Shown in pieces: positions 23,577-36,531 of a DNA stretch of 64,000 nucleotides. The DNA is from Fennellomyces sp. T-0311 (lineage: Eukaryota; Mucoromycota; Mucoromycetes; Mucorales; Lichtheimiaceae), in assembly GCA_025266875.1 (NCBI GenBank), contig JALLLT010000007.1:1178001-1242000 (forward strand). Reading direction: 5' to 3'. The position numbers and the translations under genes were made by a program. The notes beneath the pieces were generated by a model. That model was not told the DNA's origin. It searched no databases and saw only the letters and a list, made by a program, of their open reading frames with translations. Within the stretch, counting starts at the first letter, position 1. The number at the start of each line of letters is the position of its first letter.

Positions 23577-24944
23577 TTAGATACGCAAGAATTTCAATGC
23601 CAAGAGCAACAAGACAATGAGTTGCAAAGAGGGCAATAGAGTGATTGCGGCACTGTTATCATCGCTTTGCTGGGCCGAGGAAGAAGCACTTGAATCCGAA
23701 CCAGAAGAGGAGGCACTTGCTGAAGGCGTCGAGTTCGTTACGGAAGGATTGGCTTCAGTTGGGTAGACCCAGGACTCTTCCCAATAAGGCTGAGTAATAT
23801 TCATACATTGCTGAACGGTAACGACATTGAACGTTTGTTGAAGCTCGGGCAACCATTTTTCAGCCATGGAAACGGTTGAATTGTTCAATTCGTGTTCAAG
23901 GATGATATGACCTTGTTGATTGTCGGTGCCATTCTTGCGAGCATCAATCCAGCCTTCGAAATAGCCATCGACAGTATCTGGAGACAGATTACCGCCTCCA
24001 TCGCCAGGCATGTTCCAATCATTGGTATCTTCATCCCAAATAATTGTACGCATACCCATTTGCCATGCAATGGCGCGGACCCGGTCGTCCACATCGCCGT
24101 AGGGTGCTAAATTTAGTCAAGCTGGTTTAATTTTTTTTTACTTTTATGGTTATTTTTTTTCTGTAAATACTTACGACGCCAGCAACGAGGAGTGACTCCG
24201 GTCGCTTCTTTGACGGCACGCAGAGACCAGTAGAACTCAGCAACGACCAATTCATTCGTTTGAGCAGTCATTTGGGGATGGGACCAAGTGTGAATGCAGA
24301 TAACATGGCCGTTGTTGATAGCGCGTTGCGCAGCTGCGGGATAAGTCACGACATTGGAGCCGATATACTATATAAAAGCGTGTCAAAACGATCATCTTTT
24401 AACACGAAAAGCGAGAAAAAAAAAGACTTACGAAAAGTGTAGCGGTTTGTTCATGTTCGGCCAAAAAGTTATACAAGTTGGGTTCGGCCCAGGAGGCATT
24501 ACCGGTATCGGGAGGGTTGAAAGGACCGTCATCGTAGGTCAAGCCCCAATCGCCGGGACGTGGGCAATAGTAGATATCCTCTGGGAGATAAGTGACCTTT
24601 GGCTTTACGCAATTGGTATTAGACCACCAGCAGTAAGGATCACTGGCATCATAGCCGCTCATGTCCAAATCACCGTTGGACTTGGCCTTGTTCACGGTGG
24701 CATTGGGAACGTGACTCCAGTCAATGGCATTGATCACGGCCTGAATCTCGGGATGATTGGTGGTAGGAGAAGTCCAGGGTTCCGGGTAGGCAGTCAAATT
24801 GAGCGTTGTGCGATCCAGGGTAGGATCCGTGTTCCTGCTCGTTTGATAACTGGTTGCTACGCCCGAGGGGACAGGAAATGAAGGTAACCAAGTGGGGGAA
24901 GGAACTGCTAGGACACCCGAGTCTGTTGCCGATGGAGATGCCAT
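23577..24944 (-). CDS. Chitin deacetylase, probably GPI-anchored
   Basis: Removes acetyl groups from chitin to give chitosan in the cell wall (polysaccharide deacetylase, CE4). Exons 24944-24432, 24367-24175 and 24106-23577 give 411 residues. NodB motifs are visible: TYDDGP (motif 1, catalytic Asp and metal Asp), HTWSHPQM (motif 2, metal-binding His), PRCWRPPYGD (motif 3, across intron 2) and a late ILEHEL block (motif 5-like). The sequence parallels Mucor rouxii chitin deacetylase (DPYCWWSNTNC, FYIGSNVVTYP). The C-terminus is Ser/Thr-rich and then hydrophobic (LLPSLQLIVLLLLALKFL), a GPI-attachment pattern. Oddly, the chosen start (MASPSATDSG) has no signal peptide. An upstream in-frame ATG at 25043 lies over the TATA box, so a short unseen first exon is possible. 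Confidence 0.93.
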
Positions 24945-25019
24945 CCTTGAAGAAATAAAAAGAGAGAGAGAATGAAAAGAGAGACGAGATGTTTGAAATT
25001 GCAGGATGCGGGACAGGGG

Positions 25020-25028
25020 TTTTATATA
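25020..25028 (-). promoter_or_regulatory. TATA box of the chitin deacetylase gene
   Basis: TATATAAAA on the minus strand, 76 nt upstream of the ATG at 24944. It is followed by a CT-rich leader (runs of TCTC near 24960-24985), a usual fungal core-promoter layout. This supports the downstream ATG as the start. Confidence 0.6.
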
Positions 25029-26893
25029 TGACTTTGAGTACATGTAAAATTAGAACCCTCTCGTATTCAATTGCTTTTTTCAGCCCGCCAGCCTGTTTGT
25101 TATGGTTGCACACGAGGACGCGTTGTAAACAATAAACGTGATCACGCTTGCAAAAAAAAGGGACGCTCTAATAATAATAATTCTTGGCATATGGAAGCAG
25201 TGGGCGGTTGTGTGCCGGACTATGTTTTACCCTTTCTTATTTTTACTAAAATTGGTGAATTTATCTGCCCATCGGGGATCACAAAAAAAGTTTGTTTTCT
25301 GCGCGTACTCGCTCTCCTCATTTTTCAAAAAAGTGCGTGTACAAAATTTGCCACTTGGCACGCCTCCCTTTTTCTTCACAGCGCAGGAGGGAATGGGTGA
25401 ATGTTTACCATGCTGCCGTATAGAATGCCAACGTCCAGTGTAACACCAACGTGCCTCACCCATACAGACACATGAAAGGTGCTTTTTCCCCTTTAAAAAA
25501 CTTTGCCAATGTGCCTCTATTTTTTTTTAAACACGGTCATTCAAGGGGACATGGAAGGGGGCGGCGATGTATATTCTCTGTAAACGCCCACCGAAGTTTC
25601 TTTTTTATTTTTCAAAGGGCGTTGCCAAAGTGCCGCCCGCGTACAGAAAATGATAAAAGTGATACCCTTGGTTGCTTTGTACAACCCACAGACGACGTGC
25701 TTTTTATATACGCCGGACTTGCATTCTGTTGTCTACGCTTTATGAAAAAAAATGGTTGGTTGTCACGGAACGACGGAACCCGTAACCAAAGCTAAAAAAA
25801 AGGTAACCATGACTCAAATAGAGTCATGTGATTGGTCAATACCATGGCAATATGTACACATTGAAGGCAGACACAGTGGGAAAAGAGGCATGGTGGCGAA
25901 AAAAAAAAAAGAGGGAGAGCGGCGGTTGCTTGTTTTCAAAGAACAAAGTGTTGCTTCAGAAAGCATAGGCGCACACGCATCACACGTCCGACGAGCAAAT
26001 GAATTTGTTCTTATATAACTCTGTGTGATGTTAGCAATGATTGTGCTACATGCAACTGGAGATCCGCTCTTTTGTATGTATTGATTGAACAAGCGCGCGT
26101 TTTTCACAAGGATATGCCAGCGCACCCTTAGATCCCCTTTTTTTTTTCCAGCGATTCCTTGTGCCCCTCGAGCGGGCGAGTACGCACTGTTGTTGAAAGC
26201 GATTGGGCGATCAGACAATAAAAGCAGGGAAGAGATCCGGCGGCGAGAAAAAAGAAATGCGCGGGAGTGGCAGCGGGCGAGGACAGGCAGCAGAGACAAT
26301 GTATTGTTGTTGGCGGTGGCCATAGGTAGATACTGTGAGTGGCCCCCCTCAAAAACCCGGAGTTGACAACTCTTGTTCCCAGGGGAATTGGAAATCGGAA
26401 GTCTAATCTTCTTTTTCGTGGGCACTGGTGCACAGTTTAGAAAAAAGTTATATAACAGTGTTCGCTATTGTTGGGGGCAAGTCGCACACCGACGGAGGAA
26501 TGCCTATCGCATGAGCGGCTGACTGACAAAAAATAATAGTAATTTAACCAAGCGATCGCTGGGTCACCCAGTCAGCGGTGGTGGGGGTGACCCGGGGCCA
26601 GAAAGTCCTTTTTTCTCTGTTCAAACAATGAAAAAGAGGCACTCATTGTGCACAACAAGACGCAACCCACACCATGTTTGAAAGTCAGTTGCGAGATCCC
26701 AGGCCGCGCAGGTTTTTTTTGTTCCCCTTCCAAGAAAGACACACAGTGGCTCGCTTGCACTATACACATCCACAACTTTCACCATAACAGCATCCCGTCC
26801 CCCCTTTCTTTTTCTTCTTCTTTACTCTTTTTTTTTTCTTTTACTACTTTTCTTCACTTTCCCCCTTCCTCTTTCTTCCCCAGCAAACACATC
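25029..26893. other. Intergenic between chitin deacetylase and the HMG gene
   Basis: Divergent promoter space of about 1.9 kb with many poly-A/T runs. ORFs here (for example 26425-25814 minus) are low-complexity and have no domain. The last 100 bp before 26894 are pyrimidine-rich (CTTTCTTTTTC type), as in fungal 5' leaders. Confidence 0.45.
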
Positions 26894-28312
26894 ATGATGC
26901 GCCTTTCCTCGTCGTCGTCCCACAGCGACGCGCCGCCCGCCGCAGGAGTGGGATCCGCCGGCCCCTCGTCGTCGTCGTCGTTACTGGAACTGGCGCCTAT
27001 TCTGGACCTGTCAAGCAGTAAATACCAAATTGTTCTTAAAGTTATTTGGTTTTCTTAAAAGCCCCTTAACTTTTTTTTCTTGTACAAAAAAAAAGGTCGA
27101 CGACCGCGAAAAGATGAGCACAATGTGGGTGGCGATGGGCGACCATTGGACATCTCGCCGGCGTTCCTTGAGCCGGCGGTTCAGCTCGACAACCATCGAC
27201 AATACGAGAGTGCGTTTCGGCCGCACCTGTTTTCTGCGTTGAAAGAAAAATTTGATCGACGGCCTATCGAGAGGCAATACCCTCGGAAATGGAAATTTTT
27301 TGCCCACAAGATACCCTCGCTGCAGATACCCGTTCCGCGCCGATCTTCTTCATCGACCACACCACCGTTGCAGCCCAAACAAGCTGCCAAGCAAGAGGAC
27401 TACTCGCCCATGTCGCCCACAATGGCCAGTGCAAGTGCCGCCGCCGCCGCTGCCGCCGTGCAGCATCATCCCGGCAGCAGCGTGGCGGAATCGTTTCTCA
27501 ACTGTCTCCGATTGTCGTCCTTGCGCAACAATGAGACGCCGCCGCCCTGCTCCCTCTCCTCGTCCTCGTCCACCAACGACTCCTCGTCCAGCAGCGACGA
27601 CGAGGCCCTGCTAGAGGAGCAGGATGAAGCCACCCGCATGGCCGCTGAGGCACTCGCCGCTGCTTCAGCGGATGCGCATCACCGCGCGGCACAGGAGGAA
27701 CACCTCGTGTCACTGCTGATGCAAAAGCAATCCACGTCAAGCGGGCTGGATCACACCAAGTTCCTCACCAAGAACGCCCACATCAAGCGGCCACGGAACG
27801 CATGGATCCATGTATGCGTGTTTGTTTATGCTTTGTTTTGTTGTTATTAACCACCTCTCCCTCCCTCCCTCCCCCCTTATTCTTTGGCATAGTTCCGCTG
27901 TCATTACGGTCAAGCCTTAAAGACCCAAGACCCTACGTTGCGTGCAGAGGAGATTTCAAAGTATGCCGTTGCATCCTGCGACATCTGGCTTGTTTTCTCA
28001 CTAGTAACCACGCATTCTTTTAGACGTGCATCGCGGCGCTGGGCCCGCTTGACGGAGAAAGAAAAGAAACCATGGCATGATCTGGCCGAGCAGGAGAAGC
28101 TTGCGCACAAGGAAGCCTTCCCAGAGTACCGGTATTGCCCCAAGCGTCACTCGTCGTCGTCTTCATCGTCGTCGTCTTCATCCTTGTCGTCGCCCTCGCC
28201 CACCACCACCCTGCTTTACCAGGATGCAGTCGAGGCACATGCTGCGGAACCCCAATCCGGTGGTGACACCAGCGGTCACCGGTACAAGAAAGCCAGACGG
28301 CGGACAAAGTGA
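26894..28312 (+). CDS. HMG-box (MATA-HMG type) transcription factor
   Basis: Sequence-specific DNA-binding protein. Exons 26894-27017, 27096-27811, 27893-27960 and 28024-28312 give 398 residues. The N-terminal two thirds are low-complexity (Ser, Ala and acidic runs). The HMG box at about 273-345 reads IKRPRNAWIHFRCHYGQAL, then DPTLRAEEISKRASRRW and LTEKEKKPWHDLAEQEK, ending PEYRYCPKR. That is the MATA-HMG pattern (N-A-F/W, E-I-S, W, Y-P-x-Y-x-Y-x-P-R). The box is interrupted by two introns. A Ser tract and basic tail follow. In Mucoromycota, mating-type (sex) HMG genes lie between a triose-phosphate transporter and an RNA helicase; neither is here, so this is probably a non-mating HMG paralogue. 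Intron 1 uses an A-rich acceptor (AAAAAAAAAG). Confidence 0.9.
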
Positions 28313-28404
28313 AAGCCTATCCTCTATACATATTGTACAAATTACAAAAAAACAGAGAGCCAGCGAGGGGAAAGTGAGAGGGATCACCCAAAAAAAAGCA
28401 CATA

Positions 28405-28581
28405 CGCACATACACACACGCACACACACACCCACACTCACACATACACATAAAAAAAGCACATTCCTCTCACGCAGTATACTTCGCTCATCGACAACAC
28501 CGCTATTCTACCTGCCTCGCTCTCCATACCAACTTGTCACCATGCGCACAAACTCACCACTGCAACACACACACACACACG

Positions 28582-28612
<31 letters not shown>

Positions 28613-28630
28613 TCGCACTCGCACTCACAA
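28405..28630. repeat. (CA)n-rich microsatellite cluster
   Basis: Two imperfect CA tracts (about 28405-28455 and 28562-28626) in the 3' flank of the HMG gene, separated by ordinary sequence. They may be partly transcribed as 3' UTR. Confidence 0.85.
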
Positions 28631-28639
28631 AACACTCGC

Positions 28640-30276
28640 ACACAACACACGTCGTACTTTACATTTCTTTCTCTTTTTCTTCCACCCGTTTTCCTGTTCT
28701 TTTGTTGTTTGATGATTTCTTTCTTTTATTTAATTTTTTCCTCAGTTAAAAAGAATACCATTACTTTTTTGTTTCGATGCCTCCTTTGCCACGCGCAGGT
28801 GACTCCCCCCTCCTTACGATGGGGCATTTTTTTTGTAGTGTAAAATAAAATGCGTTACGATAAAAAGGTTATTGTTTATTTTAATGACCGTGAACCTTGT
28901 GTTCATTTCAGCGTATGTGCTCTAGGTTTTGCTCGGGGCATAGCTAATCCCAAACGGGAGCCCACCCCTCCCCCCAAAAAAGCATAGGCCGATCGTGGTA
29001 TTGTTGCCGATCGGAGTCGCACTTTTGTATTCATTGTATATGCGCATTCGCTGGCATTGAATCTATACTTCCGTGCCTCGATGGGTTTGAGGCAAGCCAT
29101 ATTTGGACCATCGAACAAGCCATGCCACATCGTCAACAAAGGGAATAAAAAGTATCGTCCGAGCAAAACACGGTTGTCATGGCCCGCGCCAATCGCACAA
29201 AAGCCTAACTAGGCTGGACGCCCTATTAGGGACAACGTATCAACAAAAAGATCCCACCTTTACTAGTACGTATAAAAAAGCTGACCAAACGTCACAGCCT
29301 TAGCCTTTCCGTGCGATGGGGCGGGTTAGCATGAGTTGCACTGACTTGCTTTTCTTGCACAGGATAATGACCGCGATACCTTGGTTTGCTGACACTGCGT
29401 TCACGTAGAACAACATGCCATCCACTGCATACGCATCGGATCCACCAAGGCTTTCTTGCGTCCCTTGACATATCAAGTGGCACATTCCCTTGCGCATTTG
29501 GAGACGCCTTTTATGGATACCGTCACTTGTGTAGTACAACCCAGCATACAATGAAGTCATCTATATATACATCTAGCAGTGTACGAACGTACACTTGCGG
29601 CTTTGGGATGGAATCCCATTGTATGAATCTGACTTGGGATATTCGCGACCATGTACCGTGGCGTGGTACCTTTTTGCGTACGCCAAGATAAGGATCAATG
29701 GCAACAACAGCATACTATTTCTTTGCTGCACTCCATACGTATCGTTGCGATTGTACACTCGCTTACGTACGCGTTCCGCCCACATCCACTAAACGGCCCC
29801 TCATTCGCAACGAGACGCCTATCCGCCTTCGCGTACCCATTGCCTTGGACCCAATGTATCTGAATTCTCACATTTATATATATAGCTCACGCCTTTCTTT
29901 TCACATGGGCTGCCAAGTTACATCGACAGATATGGCCTGTCATACAGTACTTGATTGGCAACCAAACAATTGCAAAAGGAACTCATGCCCACCGACTACC
30001 TCTATTTTTTTTTGGCACCGGTACGACTTTTTTGTACGTAGCTATTGCTTTTTTTTATCTGTCCATGGTATAGCGCGTATAGGGGCTGAAATCGTCATGG
30101 CAACCCACATGGTCGTTTGACAAGTCGGACATCCAACCCTATTATTGTTTGTGCAGTTGTTGTCATCCGGAATGCACCGAGGGGATTGGGAATAGAGTTA
30201 ATTGTATACTTCTTTGGGCCTAGCATTTGTCGCGATTGACAGATGTTGGTAAACGACACTGTTTTATTTATTTTTT
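28640..30276. other. Intergenic, no supportable gene
   Basis: Short ORFs on both strands, none with a recognisable domain or consistent exon chain. Poly-T runs near 30006 and 30050. Confidence 0.4.
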
Positions 30277-31693
30277 TCAACTGCGATCGTTTTGCATTGA
30301 GCGTTCGAGTCGCTTTTCCTGATGCGTGGATGAATATCATTTGTGAAAAATAACAAACAAAAAAAATAAACTCACCGCAAAGAATTGTCGGATGTGCGAT
30401 TCCGTCACGACTTGTCCGGAATCTTTGAACGTTTGCAAAAAGTCCTTGATCTGCGACGACAGCGCCTTGTACGCCATGATGCTCTCCATGGCCTGAACTC
30501 GGTCCATGCGCATGATGTGCTCCATTCCAGCATCCATCAGTGATTTTCCTGATGTCGCACAGGGCTGAGTGTCACACAACAATATAAGCGGTGTTTCGTT
30601 ACCTGCATCTTCATCTTCTTCGGGTTCAAAAGTTTCTTCTTCCGAAAGAAGAAATTCAATCTTGTGCTCCTTGAATGCCACTGCGCACTAACCACCCGCG
30701 TTTGAGCGCGTGTCTCTGTCTCCGCCAAAGCAACGACATACCTCTTTGCACTGGCACAGCTTGGATCGCCACCCTTCGTTCAAGAACAGTTCGGCTTGAT
30801 CATCCTCGTACGTCACTACGAGACCGATTCAGCCGCTTTATGAAACTGCAAACCCAATGTCCCGCTTTTACCTCGCAGACAGGCGGACGCATCCATGGCG
30901 TCCAGTTTGCGTTTCTGACCGGCCAAGGTGGACGATGGAGTGATCCACCGATGGATGGTCTCATTGTTCTTGGACAATCCAATGCTGATCCATGCGTCGG
31001 GCTTTTGGATCAAGAATGGATGCTCCTTTGTGCAACCGCGGCACACGTAGCTTTCAAACGCTTCCACATCGGAAGGGATCTTTTTTTTTGCTATGAGCAT
31101 ACGATCACACGTTGGCATTGCCGCAACCTACCTCGCCAATACATCGATCGTGGAACCAATCCTCGCAGACAACACACTATCCACCAAGCAGTGAGCTTAT
31201 CAAACCCCGTGGCTGTGATCCATACGTACCTGATACATGGTTCCGTCCTCATCTTCCGGATCGTACACCTGATCGCATCTAGATACGCCCGAGTTTTTTT
31301 TTTAAGAAAAAAGGAATGACGGGAAACAGAGTAACCGCTGTACCTGCAGTAGCGACCGTCAAAGTTATGATTGTAGGCGTTTTCGGTGTTGGGTTCTTTG
31401 TCGGAATGCAGCGTGCAAGGCGAGTCCTGGAGGCCGCAGTCGCAGCGAAAGTGTCGCTTGGGGAACAATTCAAACAGTTCATGGTCTGCATGGCAAGCGA
31501 TGGAGCAACTGTAGCAAAAGCCTGCGGTGGACTGACACGTCTTGCACGAGTACAGTTGCTGTCGGATATAGCCTTGGTCGTAGGTGCACTTTTCAAACTT
31601 GCCCGGCAGCGCCTCTTTTGCTTCTTGCTCCAATGCTTGCTGCTGATCGACAATATCGACTGCTGTCACCACTTTGTCGTTCGTCTCTGCCAT
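30277..31693 (-). CDS. UBR7: UBR-box/PHD E3 ubiquitin ligase, UBR7/Mlo2 type
   Basis: UBR7-family proteins pair an N-recognin zinc domain with a PHD finger; S. pombe Mlo2 and human UBR7 are relatives, the latter linked to histone ubiquitination. Eight exons (31693-31344, 31278-31230, 31176-31132, 31079-30872, 30815-30742, 30687-30603, 30548-30376, 30318-30277) stay in frame and give 341 residues. The UBR box is at about 35-110 (CTYDQGYIRQQLYSCKTC, CSIACHADHELFELF, FRCDCG). The PHD finger is at about 116-175 (RYCRCDQVYDPEDEDGTMYQ, then CVVCEDWFHDRCIGE, then VCRGC). The C-terminal part contains CQCKECAVAFKEHKIEFLL and an acidic stretch. One intron ends AAAAAAAAAG. Divergent from MCM5, with 307 bp between the two ATGs. 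Confidence 0.94.
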
Positions 31694-32000
31694 TGCTGAG
31701 TTTTTGCCCAACGAAAAAGAAAGAAAAAAGACGCGTCTCGGTGATAGGTGTCCTTTGACTTTGAAATTCAATGTCCCTTTTTTTGGATGGTTTATGCAGA
31801 AAAGAACGCACGATGGTATTTTTTTTGTGTGTACGGAGCGGTCCATACAGCGTACATCTTTGATCAAAGCAGTAAAAGGCTTGTCATGAAACAGGTTTAG
31901 AGCGCGTGACTTTGGGGGCGCGTCCCTGAGAGCAAATTTTAGGAAATTTCTGAAAGCGCGTTCTCGCGAGAAAACAATTTTTCTCTCAATCTTTTCAGCA
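31694..32000. promoter_or_regulatory. Bidirectional promoter UBR7-MCM5 with MCB-like elements
   Basis: Contains ACGCGT, the MluI cell-cycle box, at 31731-31736. GCGCGT-type sites lie near 31902 and 31918. A perfect 12-bp palindrome TTCTCGCGAGAA sits at 31961-31972, 28 bp before the MCM5 ATG. In yeasts MBF binds ACGCGT to time S-phase genes including MCMs (family knowledge); use in this fungus is inferred. Confidence 0.55.
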
Positions 32001-34763
<2,763 letters not shown>

Positions 34764-35070
34764 GCCAGTTTCATCCTATATTTTTTTTCTATTTTCTTTC
34801 CTTATGTACATATCCACACGGCAGCAATGCTAAACCATAATAAAGCGCGTAGCACAAAGTAAGCAAAAGGCAAATTTAAATCTGTATTACTTAGTGTAAC
34901 AAATGAAAGATAAAAAAGTTATAGAGTATAAAGATATATAAAGGTAAAAAGTAGAGAAAATTAAGCCAAATAGCAAGAGATATTAAAAGAGATTAAGGGA
35001 TAGACACAAGGAAAAGAAGATAGAAGAAGAATAATGCTAAATTTGTTGGTGTGTTGTGTGTTTTGCAAAT
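34764..35070. other. 3' flanks of MCM5 and the convergent repeat-protein gene
   Basis: AATAAA at 34839-34844, 76 nt after the MCM5 stop, is a plausible poly(A) signal. The rest is A-rich on the plus strand, with nothing else recognisable. Confidence 0.55.
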
Positions 35071-36274
35071 TTACGCCGTCGCTTGAACGGCAGCAGCAGG
35101 CGTGGTCGTCGCAGCTGGAGCAGGCGCTGCTACTGGCTCGTCTTCTTCCTTCTTTGGCTCTTCCTTGGGCGCCTCTTCCTTGGGCGCCTCGTCCTTGGCC
35201 TCTTCGGCGACCGCGGGGGTCTTTTCCTTCTTTTCCTTCTTGGTAGGGAAGCGAAGGATCTTGGTCAGACGGCGGCCCAGAGGCGAGGAGGGTCGGCTGG
35301 TTGTGGCGGCAGGCTCCTTGTCTTCTTCCGGCTTGGATTCTACAAAAAAGTTACACATGTTCACATGTAAGCATTATACAACACATGGTCTCACAAAGAA
35401 AAAAAAAGGTGTACGTACCGGCAGGAGCAGGAGTGGCAGGTTCAGCAGGAGCAGGAGTTTCGGTTGGAGCAGGGGCTTCTTCCGAACTAGAGCTCTTATC
35501 CTCCTTCTTGCCAAAGAACTTGTTGACAATCGAATGACGCTTGATTTGGTCAATCACGTTATCCTTATGCACGGCTTCCTTTGGTTGTTCGGATGCCTCA
35601 GCTTCAGGCTTTGGTGCTTCTTCCTTTGGCGCTTCCTCCTTTGGCGGCTCTTCCTTCTTTGCTTCTTTGGGAGCTATATATTGTGTGTGTATGTGTGTGT
35701 GAATTTTCATGTTGCATTAAAAAAATTTTTTTTTCGTACCTTCAGGCTCAGGAGTGGCGGCAGCGGGTTCTTCCTTGGGCTCGGGACTCTATAAAATCAG
35801 CCATACAAGGTTAGACTATGGATCGTCCGCGGTGATTCAAAAGAGTCGTGGTACAGGCTATGCCAAACACAAAAAAGAAAAAGCGCATCATCGTTTTACC
35901 TTGCTGCGGTTGAAGAGGCCGTTCAAGAAGAGTGATCGACGCTTTTCCTTCTTTTCTTCAGCGGGCTTTGGCTCGTCCTTTGGCGCTTCAGAAGTCGAAG
36001 GCTCCTCTGCGGGCGCAGGCTCTTCGGTGACTTCTTTGGCGACGACGGGTTCTTCCTTTGGATGCTTATCCGAGAATTGCTTCTTGGCCTTGTTCAAGAA
36101 GAGCGACAATCGCTTGGTGGTGTTGGATCGCGACGGTGCTGGTTTGGCTTGCTCCTTATCGGCTGGCTTTTCCTCAGCAGCAGGTTCTGGGGTGGCTTCA
36201 GCCTTGGGAGTCTCCTCGACCTTGGGCTCCTCAGCGGGCACAACAGGATCAGTAGGTTTGGCGGCGTCGGTCAT
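35071..36274 (-). CDS. Pro/Glu/Lys-rich repeat protein with four basic amphipathic segments, function unknown
   Basis: Four exons (36274-35900, 35788-35740, 35673-35419, 35339-35071) give 315 residues. No family recognised. The composition alternates acidic/proline/alanine linkers (for example APKEEAPKEEPKKEE) with short basic-hydrophobic segments: TKRLSLFLNKAKKQF, RRSLFLNGLFNRSK, RHSIVNKFFGKKED and GRRLTKILRFPTKK. Each segment has a Ser/Thr next to basic residues, then hydrophobics and Lys, as expected for membrane- or protein-binding amphipathic helices regulated by phosphorylation (inference). Two segments are in exon 1 and one each in exons 3 and 4. The protein is probably largely disordered. 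No signal peptide or membrane span is visible. Confidence is high that it is coding, low for function. Confidence 0.8.
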
Positions 36275-36531
36275 GAATATAAAAAAAAGTTACAAGTAAA
36301 AAAAGGGAGGGACAGGAAATGAAAATGTCTTTGTGTGTCCGTTTTATACCATCACGAATCGATCAGCTGAGAAAAAAAAAAAGTGGCAGCCTCACGTGCA
36401 CACCCCTCAACTCTCCCTTCCCCCCCCCCCAGTGACACCAAAATCAACCCGGGCACAAAACAATGGGGGATGTGCAAAAAAAAAAGCAACAAATTTATTG
36501 GATTAAAAAAAAAAACGCCTTCTCTCTCTTT

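Noticed and set aside
25814..26425. 203-codon minus-strand ORF
   Set aside because: Composition is low-complexity and follows poly-A/T runs; no domain. It sits in the promoter region between two divergent genes.
26894..28312. Considered as the mating-type (sex) locus
   Set aside because: Neither the transporter nor the RNA helicase expected beside sexM/sexP is in the flanks.
28077..28712. 211-codon plus-strand ORF rich in His/Thr
   Set aside because: It is an out-of-frame shadow of the last HMG exon running into the CA microsatellite.
29300..29560. Minus-strand 86-codon ORF containing AYAVDGMLFYVNAVSANQG, faintly like a block near 40.75 kb
   Set aside because: Similarity is short and an overlapping frame is equally protein-like. 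There is no start, intron logic or family, so it is not called a gene.
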